From Anammoximicrobium sp964409865 (GTDB lineage Bacteria > Planctomycetota > Planctomycetia > Pirellulales > Pirellulaceae): DNA of 60,827 nucleotides. Positions within the stretch are counted from its first letter, which is position 1. Each line of letters starts with the position of its first letter. This document shows positions 32,314-40,927 of the stretch, piece by piece. The position numbers and the translations under genes were made by a program. Location of the stretch: NCBI GenBank assembly GCA_964409865.1, contig CAYPGE010000007.1:1-60827 (forward strand), written 5' to 3'. The notes under the pieces are model-generated. The model made no database searches and had not been told where the DNA came from. It saw nothing but the letters and a program-made list of their open reading frames with translations.

Positions 32314-33273
32314 ATGAGCGAGCCGGTCGTGGTGACGCACGAGTTGACGAAGAAGTACGGCGAGTTGACCGCCCTGGATCGTCTGTCGATCAAGTTGGAC
32401 AAGGGCCAGATCCTGGGCTTCATCGGCCCCAATGGCGCCGGCAAGACGACCACGATCAAGATCCTGGTGGGCTTGGCGCGGCCCACTTCGGGCCAGGCCC
32501 GGATTGCCGGCGTGGATTGCTCGCGCGAGTCCCGCAAGATCAAGCGGCTGGTCGGTTACATGCCCGACACCTTCGGGTCGTACGACAACATGCGGGTGCG
32601 GGAATACCTGGATTTCTTCGGGGCCGCCTTCAAGATTCCCTGGCACCAGCGGAAACAGCGGATCGACGAGGTGCTGGAGACGACCGGTTCGGGTTACATG
32701 CAGGACCGTTTCGTGGAAACGCTCAGCCACGGAATGCAGCAGCGGATCGCCATCGCCCGCACGCTGCTGCACGATCCCGAAGTACTGATCCTGGACGAGC
32801 CGGCCAACGGTTTGGATCCCCACGCCCGGATCGAAATCCGCGAGTTGCTGTTGCGGCTGGCGGCGATGGGCAAGACGCTGATCGTGACCAGCCACATCCT
32901 GCCGGAGCTGTCGCGGATCTGCGACCAGGTGGCGATCATCACGCGGGGCCGGCTGCGGGCGGCCGGCACGCTGGACGAGATCATGCGGCAAGTGCGGCAC
33001 CAACGATTGATCGAAGTCCAACTGTCGTCCCGCAGCCAGCTGGAGGCGGCGGCCCGCGTGCTGCGCGAGGCGCTGGGCGACGAGACCTCGGTCGTGACCT
33101 CGGAGGCGGAAGCCATCGTGCGGTTCCAGACGGACCGCTCGGACGAGGATCTCGGCGAGGTGCTCAGCCAGCTGGTCGGAGCGGGCGTCCGCGTGGTGCA
33201 GTACCGCGCGGTCGTATCCGACCTGGAAGACGCGTTCCTGACAGTGACGCGCGATGATGCGGAGACGGCATAG
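32314..33273 (+). CDS. ABC transporter ATP-binding protein (GldA/CcmA-like)
   Basis: The 319-residue ATPase energises the permease encoded next. Walker A is GPNGAGKTT (38-46), the signature is LSHGMQQR, Walker B is LILDEPANGLD and the switch His is in TSHIL. A C-terminal region of about 90 residues is typical of ABC-2 exporters of this type. AGGAG seven bases before ATG 32314 sets the start. The permease gene starts 45 bases after the stop. Confidence 0.95.
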   Translation: MSEPVVVTHELTKKYGELTALDRLSIKLDKGQILGFIGPNGAGKTTTIKILVGLARPTSGQARIAGVDCSRESRKIKRLVGYMPDTFGSYDNMRVREYLDFFGAAFKIPWHQRKQRIDEVLETTGSGYMQDRFVETLSHGMQQRIAIARTLLHDPEVLILDEPANGLDPHARIEIRELLLRLAAMGKTLIVTSHILPELSRICDQVAIITRGRLRAAGTLDEIMRQVRHQRLIEVQLSSRSQLEAAARVLREALGDETSVVTSEAEAIVRFQTDRSDEDLGEVLSQLVGAGVRVVQYRAVVSDLEDAFLTVTRDDAETA

Positions 33274-33318
33274 GAGTCCCAACCTACTTTGGTTGCGGCC
33301 GGAAGGCGGTTTAGGCGT

Positions 33319-34980
33319 ATGTGGAACCATCCGATTGTACGGCGCGAATTCCTGGGCACGCTCCGCCGCCGGCGGGCGGCCGCAGCGATCATCGCCACGG
33401 CCCTGATCTTCTCGGCGCTGGTGCTGCTGGGGTGGCCGTCCGACGCGCAAGTGGACTTGAGCGGCGCTCCGGCGCAGAAGGTTCTGCGGCTGTTCGGTTA
33501 CGGCCTGTTGGGCGCCTTGTTGCTGCTGACGCCCGCGTTTCCGGCCACGTCGATCGTCCGCGAAAAGCAGCGCGGGACCCTGGTCTTGCTGCTGAATTCG
33601 CCGCTGAAGCCGTGGTCGATCTACGGCGGCAAGCTGGCGGGCAGTCTGGGCTTCGTGCTCCTGCTGCTGATGACCAGCGTCCCGGCGGCAGCGGCGTGCC
33701 ATGCGATGGGCGGCGTTTCGCTGGGCGGCGAGCTGCTGCCGCTGTATGCCATCCTGGTGCTGGTCGCCGTCCAGTACACGGCCTGGGCGCTGCTGGTCAG
33801 CACGTACGTCAATTCGCCGGACGCGGCGCTGCGGTACACCTATGGCGGTGTCCTGCTGCTGGCGATCGTCACGCTGGGGCCCCATTATTTTCTGCAGGGC
33901 ACGGGCGGCTGGAAAGCGTTGTGCGCCGAGCATCTGCGGTGCGTCTCGCCCATCCCGGCGGTGATGCAGTTGATGGGTCACAGCGGGGTCGGCGCCAAGG
34001 GACTGGTGGCGGGCGAGCACGTGACCGCGCGCTGCGTCTGGTACGGGATCGCCGCCACGGGGCTGTTCGCAGGGCTGACGCTCGCACGGCTGAATCATAG
34101 CCTGTTCGACCGCGCTCATTCGCAGGGCTTGATCACCGACGAGCGGTCCTGGCTGATCCGCACGATCCGGCGCATGTTCTTCGTGGTGGACCCGCAGCGC
34201 CGCAAGCTGACGATCGCCCCCCTGATCAATCCCGTGATGGTCAAGGAATTCCGCTGCCGCCGCTTCGGTCGGATGCACTGGATGCTGCGTCTGGCGGCCG
34301 TCAGCGCGCTGGCGTCCCTGGGTTTGACGTACGTGGCCAGCCTGGGCACGCTGGATTGGGGACCCGAGACGATCGGCGGCCTGATGGTGCTGCTGCAGGG
34401 GGCCTTGATCCTGCTGTTGGCGCCGGCCCTCACCGCCGGCCTGATCAGTTCCGAGATCGAAAGCGGCGGCTGGCAGTTGTTGCAGATGACGCCCTTGTCG
34501 GCTCCCCGCATCCTGATCGGCAAACTGGCCAGCGTGGTTTGGCCGATTTTGCTGATCCTGGTCTCCACGCTGCCGGGCTACGTGGTGATGGTGTACATCG
34601 AGCCGGCGATGTGGCTGCAGTGCCGCCAGGTGTTGATCTGCCTGACCTTCACCGCCGTGTTCTCGATCATGCTCAGCCTGGCCTGCAGCAGCTTGTTGAG
34701 CCGCACGGCGACGGCCACGGCGGCGGCGTACGGAGCGTTGGCCGCCTGCTGCGGAGGCCCGTTGCTGGTCTGGCTGCTGCGGGACGCGCCCTTCGGGCAT
34801 GGCACGGTCAGTTGGGCACTGACCGTCAACCCGATCGCCGCCGCGCTGGCCGTGATCCGCACGCCGGGATTCGCCCAGTACCACTTGATTCCCAACAGCT
34901 GGTGGTTTGCCACGTTTGCAGCCGCCTTGTTCCTCGCCATCGTCGTCGTTCAAACCCATCGGCTGACGCGTCCCCAATGA
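33319..34980 (+). CDS. ABC-2 type permease
   Basis: The 553-residue membrane protein has about 12 hydrophobic segments in two halves of six, starting after 'NPIVRREF'-like 'HPIVRREFLGTLRRRR'. 'EKQRGTLVLLLNSPL' and 'SSEIESGGWQLLQMTPLS' are the short helices typical of ABC-2 permeases, and each half has one, so a single chain could form the whole membrane part. ATG 33319 is preferred; the open frame reaches back to a TTG at 33289. The stop overlaps the next ATG (ATGA), so the HEAT gene is translationally coupled. Confidence 0.9.
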   Translation: MWNHPIVRREFLGTLRRRRAAAAIIATALIFSALVLLGWPSDAQVDLSGAPAQKVLRLFGYGLLGALLLLTPAFPATSIVREKQRGTLVLLLNSPLKPWSIYGGKLAGSLGFVLLLLMTSVPAAAACHAMGGVSLGGELLPLYAILVLVAVQYTAWALLVSTYVNSPDAALRYTYGGVLLLAIVTLGPHYFLQGTGGWKALCAEHLRCVSPIPAVMQLMGHSGVGAKGLVAGEHVTARCVWYGIAATGLFAGLTLARLNHSLFDRAHSQGLITDERSWLIRTIRRMFFVVDPQRRKLTIAPLINPVMVKEFRCRRFGRMHWMLRLAAVSALASLGLTYVASLGTLDWGPETIGGLMVLLQGALILLLAPALTAGLISSEIESGGWQLLQMTPLSAPRILIGKLASVVWPILLILVSTLPGYVVMVYIEPAMWLQCRQVLICLTFTAVFSIMLSLACSSLLSRTATATAAAYGALAACCGGPLLVWLLRDAPFGHGTVSWALTVNPIAAALAVIRTPGFAQYHLIPNSWWFATFAAALFLAIVVVQTHRLTRPQ

Positions 34981-36878
34981 GCAAGAATCCAACACTGACG
35001 ACCGTAGCCCTCTCGCTCCGCGAGAGGACAGCCAATCCTCTCGCGGAGCGAGATGGCTACTCTCATCATCTCGCGGAGCGAGACGGCTGCGGAGGCCCCC
35101 TTCGCGCGAGCCCCGCCGGCGTTCTGGCCGCCGCCGCGTGGTTGGCGGTTCTGTGGCTGGCGGCCGTCTGTTGCGGGCAATCGCGCACGCAACTGGATTT
35201 CGTGATGTTCACCGATCCACGGCTCGAATTGCCGCCGGACGAGGTGCGGTTTCGGCCGGAGCTGCTGCCCTTGTGGCTGGCCGCGCTGGATTCGCCGGAA
35301 GCCGATCTGAGACAGCAGTCCGCGCGGACCATCGCGTGGGTCCAAGCCCAAAGCGTGCCGGGCTTGGAAGCCGCCATCGGACCGCTGACAAGAAACGTGA
35401 AAGAGGACGAGCGGCGGATCGTGCGTTTGACGGCCGCCCAGACGCTGGTGGCGTTGGACGCTCGCCAGTCGGCTCAGGTGTTGTTCGACCGCTGCCAGAC
35501 GGACGGCTTGGACATGGCCCAGTTAGTCGAGCCGGCGTTGGCGCGCTGGCGTTTCCCGCCGGCGATCGAACTTTGGCGCCGGCGACTGGAGGACGAAAGC
35601 ATCGATCGGCAGCGGCGGCTGTTGGCGATTCGCGCGTTGGGCGAAGCGCGCGATCAGCCGGCGGCCGATCCGCTGCTGCGGATCGCCGTGGCGGCTTCGC
35701 AACCTGCGGACGTGCGTCTGGCCGCGGCGACGGCCGTGGCGCAGGTCCGCCGCAGCGGCCTGGAAGACGCCGCGCGCCGCTTGCGATCCGGGGCGTCACC
35801 GGACATTGTGGATCGGCTGGTCGCGGTCCGGTTGCTCCGCGAACACGATTCGGCCGGCGCCCGGACCCTGCTGCTGGAAATGGTCCAGGACGAGGACTCC
35901 AGCGTCGTTGCCGGCGCGCTGGAGCCGTTGGTCAAATGGGAACCGGCCCGAGTCATTCCGTTGGCCAAAGCGACGGTCGCCCGAGGCGACGCCAACGTGC
36001 GGCGACTGGTCGCGGTCGCGCTGGCCGCTTGTCCGTCCGCGGACAACGTGTCGCTGCTGGGCGACCTGCTGGCCGACCCCATTCCGAGCCTGCGGGCGTC
36101 CGTCCGGCAGTCCCTGGAGAAACTGGCCCACTCGCCGGAGTGGCGGCCCGAAGTGCTCCGCCAAGGCGAGCGGATGGTACACAGCGAGCGTTGGACCGCG
36201 TTGGAGCAGTCCATCGTGCTGCTGGGAACGCTGAACCATGTGCCGCCCGCGGACCGTTTCGTCGAGTTGTTGGAGCACCCGCGGGCGGAAGTCTACGTGG
36301 CGGCCGCCTGGGGCCTGCGGCGATTAGGCATCGACCGCACGTTGGCGCCTGCTCTGGACGTCGCACGAAAACGCAACGGGAACCGGCAGGAATTGCTGTT
36401 GGGCAGACGCGGGCGGCCGGATCTGGATCACCAGTTGGCGCACCTGTTTGAGTTCTTCGGCCAAAAGAAGCACGCACCTGCCGAGCCCTTTCTGCGCACG
36501 TTTGTCGCCAAGGACCTGTCGGTGACGCAAGCTCGTTCGGCGGCCATTTGGGCCTTGGGCCACTTTCACGAGAACCAGCCCGACGCGGAGTTGGTCAAGG
36601 CCCTGCAGGCACGCCTGAACGACACGGGCATGCCGCCGGAAGACGAGCAAGTCCGCCGTTTCTGTGCCGTGACGCTGGGCCGGATGAAGGCTTCGGCGGC
36701 CTTGCCGGCGCTGGAGACCTTCAACGAGCCGAACGGGATCGTCTCGCCCGTGGGATACGCCTGTGCCTGGAGCGTTGAACGCTTGACCGGCAAACCGATC
36801 CCCCCCCGACCCGTCCGCATCAAGTACCACGTCAACTTCTTCCTGGAGCCCACTACCGCGGAACCTGCGGTGCGGTAA
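34977..36878 (+). CDS. HEAT-repeat protein with repeat-derived N-terminus
   Basis: ATG 34977 overlaps the permease stop as ATGA and gives 633 residues. Residues about 8-37 ('ALSLRERTANPLAERDGY' and the following 'HHLAERDG') are the translation of three REP hairpins at 35004-35089. A hydrophobic segment follows (about 47-66), then many HEAT/PBS-type repeats ('LRQQSARTIAWVQAQ', 'VYVAAAWGLRRLGID', 'RSAAIWALGHFHENQPDAEL'). It probably serves as a membrane-anchored scaffold next to the ABC exporter. The repeats were probably added to a non-critical leader. A later non-ATG start just before the hydrophobic segment is the alternative. Confidence 0.8.
   Translation: MSKNPTLTTVALSLRERTANPLAERDGYSHHLAERDGCGGPLRASPAGVLAAAAWLAVLWLAAVCCGQSRTQLDFVMFTDPRLELPPDEVRFRPELLPLWLAALDSPEADLRQQSARTIAWVQAQSVPGLEAAIGPLTRNVKEDERRIVRLTAAQTLVALDARQSAQVLFDRCQTDGLDMAQLVEPALARWRFPPAIELWRRRLEDESIDRQRRLLAIRALGEARDQPAADPLLRIAVAASQPADVRLAAATAVAQVRRSGLEDAARRLRSGASPDIVDRLVAVRLLREHDSAGARTLLLEMVQDEDSSVVAGALEPLVKWEPARVIPLAKATVARGDANVRRLVAVALAACPSADNVSLLGDLLADPIPSLRASVRQSLEKLAHSPEWRPEVLRQGERMVHSERWTALEQSIVLLGTLNHVPPADRFVELLEHPRAEVYVAAAWGLRRLGIDRTLAPALDVARKRNGNRQELLLGRRGRPDLDHQLAHLFEFFGQKKHAPAEPFLRTFVAKDLSVTQARSAAIWALGHFHENQPDAELVKALQARLNDTGMPPEDEQVRRFCAVTLGRMKASAALPALETFNEPNGIVSPVGYACAWSVERLTGKPIPPRPVRIKYHVNFFLEPTTAEPAVR
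35004..35089. repeat. Three REP-like hairpins inside a coding sequence
   Basis: Hairpin 1 is GTAG (35004-35007), CCTCTCGC-TCC-GCGAGAGG (35009-35027). Hairpin 2 is inverted, TCTCGC-GGA-GCGAGA (35039-35053) followed by GGCTAC. Hairpin 3 is inverted, TCTCGC-GGA-GCGAGA (35069-35083) followed by GGCTGC, a degenerate head. All lie in frame in the 5' part of the HEAT gene. Confidence 0.85.
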
Positions 36879-36982
36879 GAATTGGCGAATCTACCGGACT
36901 CCTTGACGGCCAGCGATCGCGGGACTATCAATAGCACGCGTTTCGCAATCCAGGATCCTACCCAACGACAGGAGCCTTCCGC

Positions 36983-37966
36983 ATGACATCCCTCGTCACG
37001 CGTCGTGACTTCCTCCAACAATCGAGTCGTCTGCTGGCCGGCGCGGCTGCAACGACGGTGCTCGGCCACAGATCGCTCGCTGCCGGCAGCCGTCCGGAAC
37101 GAACGCTGGCCTGCGGCGACGCCACGCTCCGGCACGTGCCAGCCGCCGACTGCTGGGCGGCCCTGAAAGCCATCGGCGCTCAGGGGGTCGAGGCCAGCAT
37201 ATCCCCCGACCTGTCCTTCCCGCGGCTGTTCCATCCCACGCGCAAGTACTCGGCCGCCACGCCCGGCGATCTGGCGGCGCTGAAGGCCGACCTGCAGGCC
37301 TCCGGCTGCCAGATCACCGCCTTGATGATGGCCAATCAATTCGACGTCCGGCCGGAACAGGAGGTGGAGTGGGTCATTCAGGCGGCCAAGGTGGCTCAGA
37401 CGCTGGGCGTGCCGGCGATCCGCATCGACGTGGTGAATCGCAAGACGGACGCCGACAAGTTCCTCCCGGCGATGGTCGAAACGCTCAAGAAGGTCATGGC
37501 GGGCAGCGAGTCAACCGGCGTGGTTTTCGGCGTCGAGAACCACGGCCGGACGACCAACGACCCGGAATTCCTGGATGCCCTGTTTGCCGGCGTGGGCTCG
37601 AACCGCCTGGGGCTGACCCTCGACACGGGGAACTTCTACTGGTTCGGCCATCCGCTGTCCAAACTCTACGACTTGTACGCGAAATACGCGCCGCGCACGT
37701 TCCACACGCACTGCAAGAGCATCAAGTACCCGGCCGACCAGCGGGAAACCCAGCGGCCCATGGGCTGGAAGTACGGCGAGTTCAACTGCCCCATCGATCA
37801 GGGCGACATCGACTTCCGGCGCGTGGTCAAGATCCTCCGCAGCGCGGGTTACCGCAACGACCTGTGCATCGAGAACGAGTCGCTGGGCAAGTTGCCGGAA
37901 GGCGAGCGCACGGCCGCCCTGGCCAAAGAAATCCAATATCTGAAGGACTGCCTGGCCGACGCCTGA
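36983..37966 (+). CDS. Tat-exported TIM-barrel sugar isomerase/epimerase-like protein
   Basis: The 327-residue product has a Tat signal (VTRRDFLQQSSRLLAG...) and an AP-endonuclease-2/xylose-isomerase-like barrel: 'IGAQGVEASISPDLSFP', 'AIRIDVVNRKTDADKF', 'GVVFGVENHGRTTNDPEFLD', 'RLGLTLDTGNFYWFGHP', 'TFHTHCKSIKYP', 'NDLCIENESLGKLPEG'. Barrel metal ligands (Glu, Asp, His, Glu) are visible in these blocks. AGGAG precedes ATG 36983. It starts the long co-directional catabolic region and is followed after 19 bases by an MFS gene, so uptake and isomerisation of one sugar is likely. Confidence 0.85.
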   Translation: MTSLVTRRDFLQQSSRLLAGAAATTVLGHRSLAAGSRPERTLACGDATLRHVPAADCWAALKAIGAQGVEASISPDLSFPRLFHPTRKYSAATPGDLAALKADLQASGCQITALMMANQFDVRPEQEVEWVIQAAKVAQTLGVPAIRIDVVNRKTDADKFLPAMVETLKKVMAGSESTGVVFGVENHGRTTNDPEFLDALFAGVGSNRLGLTLDTGNFYWFGHPLSKLYDLYAKYAPRTFHTHCKSIKYPADQRETQRPMGWKYGEFNCPIDQGDIDFRRVVKILRSAGYRNDLCIENESLGKLPEGERTAALAKEIQYLKDCLADA

Positions 37967-37985
37967 GTCCGTGGAGATTACCGTG

Positions 37986-39248
37986 ATGTCAGACCAAGAA
38001 GGAACGGCCCGCCCCCGCGGTTTATTCCTGGAGCGGATCGGGATCTTTCCGCCGCTGTTCTGGGGCTATGCGGGCCTGCTGTTGTTCATGATCGGCGACG
38101 GCGTCGAGGCGGGATATCTCTCGAAGTACCTGGTCGATCGCGAAATCGCCGGCGAGAAGCTGGTCGCGGTGGTGTTCACGGTGTACGGCATCACCGTGGC
38201 GATTTCCGCCTGGCTCTCCGGCGCCCTGTCGGACCTCTGGGGCCCGCGCAAGGTGATGGCGATCGGCCTCTGGATCTGGGTGCTCTGCGAGGTCGGATTT
38301 CTGCTGCTGGGCGTCGCGCCCGGCAACTACGTTTGGCTGTTGATCATGTACGCGCTGCGCGGTTTCGGCTATCCCCTGTTTGCGTACGGTTTTCTTGTTT
38401 GGATCTCCGTGGCCACGCCGCCGCGCCGCTTGGGGACCGCGGTGGGCTGGTTTTGGTTCGCCCTGACGGGCGGATTGATGACCCTGGGGCCGCTGTTCGC
38501 CAGCTGCGCCATTCCCTTGATCGGCCCCTACCAGACGCTGTGGTCTTCGCTGGGACTGGTGGTGCTCGGCGGCGTTGTCGCCCTGGGCGGCCTGCGGGAA
38601 CCCATCGGGAGAAACCGTCTGGCGCCGCCGGGCGAGCATCCGCTGAGGACGCTGCTGTCCAGCGTTTCGATCGCCTGGCGGAAGCCCAAGACGGCGATCG
38701 GGTGCGTCGTCCGCATCATCAACACGGCGCCGCAGAACGGGTTCATCGTGTTCCTGCCGATCTATTTCACGAAAACGATCGGGTTTGAACTAGAGCAGTG
38801 GTTGCGTCTGCTCAGTTTCATGTTCTTCAGCAACATCATCTGGAACCTGCTGTTCGGCTTCATCGGCGACCGGCTAGGCTGGAGGCGCACGGTCGCCTAT
38901 TGCGGCGGCGTGGGCTCGGCCATCACGACGTTGCTGCTGTACTACGCGCCCCACACGTTCGGCGTCAACTATCATCTGGCGGTGGTGGCGGCGATTTTGT
39001 ACGGGGCCACGCTGGCCGGGTACGTGCCCTTGTCGGCGTTGATGCCGTCCTTGGCTCCCGAAAACAAGGGGGCGGCCATGTCGCTGCTGAACCTGGGCGC
39101 GGGCGCCAGCAACTGGGTCGGGCCGGCGATCGTGTGGGTGTTCCTGCCGATCGTCGGGGTCGCCGGCGTGATGTGGATCTACGCCGTGCTGTACCTGATC
39201 AGCGCCGGCTTGACGCTGCTGTTGACGCTGCCGGGCGAAAAGGACTGA
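37986..39248 (+). CDS. MFS transporter
   Basis: The 420-residue protein has about 12 membrane helices and the MFS loop 'GALSDLWGPRKVMAIG' after helix 2, which is the conserved G-x-x-x-D-R/K motif. The second half has the related 'GFIGDRLGWRRTVAYCGG'. Sequence style is like the sugar or sugar-acid transporters that accompany oxidoreductase genes. ATG 37986 follows GGAG; an in-frame GTG lies 15 bases upstream. The substrate is probably that of the TIM-barrel protein encoded just before. Confidence 0.85.
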   Translation: MSDQEGTARPRGLFLERIGIFPPLFWGYAGLLLFMIGDGVEAGYLSKYLVDREIAGEKLVAVVFTVYGITVAISAWLSGALSDLWGPRKVMAIGLWIWVLCEVGFLLLGVAPGNYVWLLIMYALRGFGYPLFAYGFLVWISVATPPRRLGTAVGWFWFALTGGLMTLGPLFASCAIPLIGPYQTLWSSLGLVVLGGVVALGGLREPIGRNRLAPPGEHPLRTLLSSVSIAWRKPKTAIGCVVRIINTAPQNGFIVFLPIYFTKTIGFELEQWLRLLSFMFFSNIIWNLLFGFIGDRLGWRRTVAYCGGVGSAITTLLLYYAPHTFGVNYHLAVVAAILYGATLAGYVPLSALMPSLAPENKGAAMSLLNLGAGASNWVGPAIVWVFLPIVGVAGVMWIYAVLYLISAGLTLLLTLPGEKD

Positions 39249-39274
39249 GGGGGCGATTGCCCGGCCACCCACTG

Positions 39275-40555
39275 CTACTGTTTGGGCTTGATGAACAGGA
39301 CCTCCGCCCGGTCGATCCATCCCGATCTCAAGTCCATCCGGAACCAGCCGTCGCTGTTCTTCTGGTGGATGCGGGTGGGCGACCGTTTGCCGAACTCTTT
39401 CAGATCGTATTGAGCCCACGTCTGGCCCATGTCCGGAGAGATGATGATCCCCAGCGTGTAGGGCGAGGCCGTGGCGTAGTGCGCCGCCAGAATCAGGCCG
39501 TCTTGAATGACCATGTTGGCGCATTCGTATTCCGGGTTGAACAGCATCGTGTGCGCCTGGGGATTGGGGATGTCCGCCGGGGCGCAGCGGAAGACGCCGC
39601 GATCGTGCGGCAGGGGGCCATTGGCGTCGGCGATCCAGTAGGCTTGGCCATCCACAAAATTGATGCCGCCGCACTTGTAGCGCGCGTTGGAACTGGCCGA
39701 TACGATCACCTTCCAATCCCACTTGTCCTGCTGGGCGTCGTAAGTGCCCCGCAGCCAGTGGCATTCGTGCCCCTCGGGTTTGTCGCCGTCGCCCGTGCAG
39801 GCATAGAACGCGTTTTCCACCGGGTTGTACGCCACACAATGAACGTGGCGGGCGATGACCGGATTGTCGGCGTCGCCCAGCAGCGTGCCGGTGCTGCCTC
39901 CGCCCGGCGCGCCGTTATCGCGGTAATAGGGGTTCTGCCCGAAGGCATACGCGAGTTTGACGGTCTGCCCGCTGTCGGCCGAGTAGTAGATGTTCACCGG
40001 CGTGGCCCCGCCCCGAACGTTGCAGTAACTCCCCCACACCAGCATCTCGACGCCGTTCACGTCCCAGGCGCTGACGCCCGTCAGGCTGTGGAAGTACCAG
40101 CCGGGGTTGTCGGCGTTTTGCGGCGTGTGCGGAAGGTAGTCGCTGCCGTCCGCCTTCTTGACCGTAATCGGCTGGTACGTTTTCAGGTTGTCGGTGCTCA
40201 GGTACAACTGGGCGCCCGTGGCAAAGAGGATGTTTCCGTTCTTCAGAATGTAGCTGAACGTGATCCGCTGGGCCTCGGCAAACGGGCTGCTGTGCGGCCA
40301 GGTGTGGCCGTTGTCTTCGGAGAGCAGGATTTTGTCTTCCGCGAAACCGAACGCCTTGTTTCCACGTTGCGAGTCGATGTAGAGACCCTGGGGGGCCAGG
40401 CGGTACCAGAAGTGGTCCGTCTCACCTTCGCTGGCCGGGGGAACGGTCGGTTCGGCGGCTCGCCCCAGCGCGCTGGGCAGCAACAGCCCGCCGACGGCCG
40501 CTGCCGTGAAACCCACAAACCCTCGGCGCGTCATTTGTTGTCTTGTGGTCATCAT
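39275..40555 (-). CDS. Tat-exported BNR-repeat (sialidase-like) protein
   Basis: The 426-residue product has a Tat signal (MTRRGFVGFTAAAVGGLLL) and a beta-propeller with Asp-box motifs: 'SEDNGHTW', 'YYSADSGQT' and 'SPDMGQTW'. It resembles exo-alpha-sialidase-like folds, but the arginine triad of true sialidases cannot be confirmed by eye. It is the only minus-strand gene in the 37-61 kb region. AAGGA lies before ATG 40555. It could be a glycan-binding protein or a glycosidase. Confidence 0.8.
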   Translation of the reverse strand: MMTTRQQMTRRGFVGFTAAAVGGLLLPSALGRAAEPTVPPASEGETDHFWYRLAPQGLYIDSQRGNKAFGFAEDKILLSEDNGHTWPHSSPFAEAQRITFSYILKNGNILFATGAQLYLSTDNLKTYQPITVKKADGSDYLPHTPQNADNPGWYFHSLTGVSAWDVNGVEMLVWGSYCNVRGGATPVNIYYSADSGQTVKLAYAFGQNPYYRDNGAPGGGSTGTLLGDADNPVIARHVHCVAYNPVENAFYACTGDGDKPEGHECHWLRGTYDAQQDKWDWKVIVSASSNARYKCGGINFVDGQAYWIADANGPLPHDRGVFRCAPADIPNPQAHTMLFNPEYECANMVIQDGLILAAHYATASPYTLGIIISPDMGQTWAQYDLKEFGKRSPTRIHQKNSDGWFRMDLRSGWIDRAEVLFIKPKQ

Positions 40556-40927
40556 GTCGTTCCTTTCATCTTGAGGTCGTCAGGCAACCTTCGCGTCTGT
40601 GGCAAGTTCGCGCACGGCAAGGAATCAATCGTAGCAGAATGGGCCGGCAGCCGAAACCGTGCGACCGGCCGACGGACGGAATCACGGGGGCGGCATGCGG
40701 GAGGCAGCCCTGTCGCAAAATCTTACCTTTTTTGTGCATTCGCGCATTGACGATTTGGCTCAGAGGATGCGAAACTCGACACCAACCGCCCGCCCGGCAG
40801 CGCCTGTGTTTGTTTGTTGCCGATCATCACACGGAGTGTGATGGCTACTTTCACGGGGCGACAGTGATTTCTCGAACGCTGCTAAGGCAGAATCGTTTTG
40901 GACATTCCGAAGTCCGGGGAGAAGACC
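40556..40927. other. Divergent spacer with one REP-like element
   Basis: In this 372-base spacer, 40556-40800 shows no gene or repeat. A REP-like hairpin with its flank occupies 40826-40877. GGGGAG near 40917 is the ribosome-binding site for the next gene. Promoters for the two divergent genes must lie here but were not recognised. Confidence 0.5.
40826..40877 (-). repeat. REP-like hairpin with flank, same family as 3120-3207
   Basis: ATCACAC-GGA-GTGTGAT (40826-40842) is followed by GGCTAC, so on the minus strand it reads GTAGCC, stem, TCC, stem. The flank up to CAGTGATTTCTCGAAC (40862-40877) matches the left arm of the 3120-3207 element. The other terminal arm is missing, so this copy is incomplete. 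Confidence 0.8.

Noticed and set aside
29842..34995. A minus-strand open frame of more than 1700 codons opposite the ABC operon
   Set aside because: It is an antisense shadow of GC-rich coding DNA. Its translation is rich in Arg, Gln, His, Asp and Pro without domains, while the plus strand encodes clear ABC proteins.
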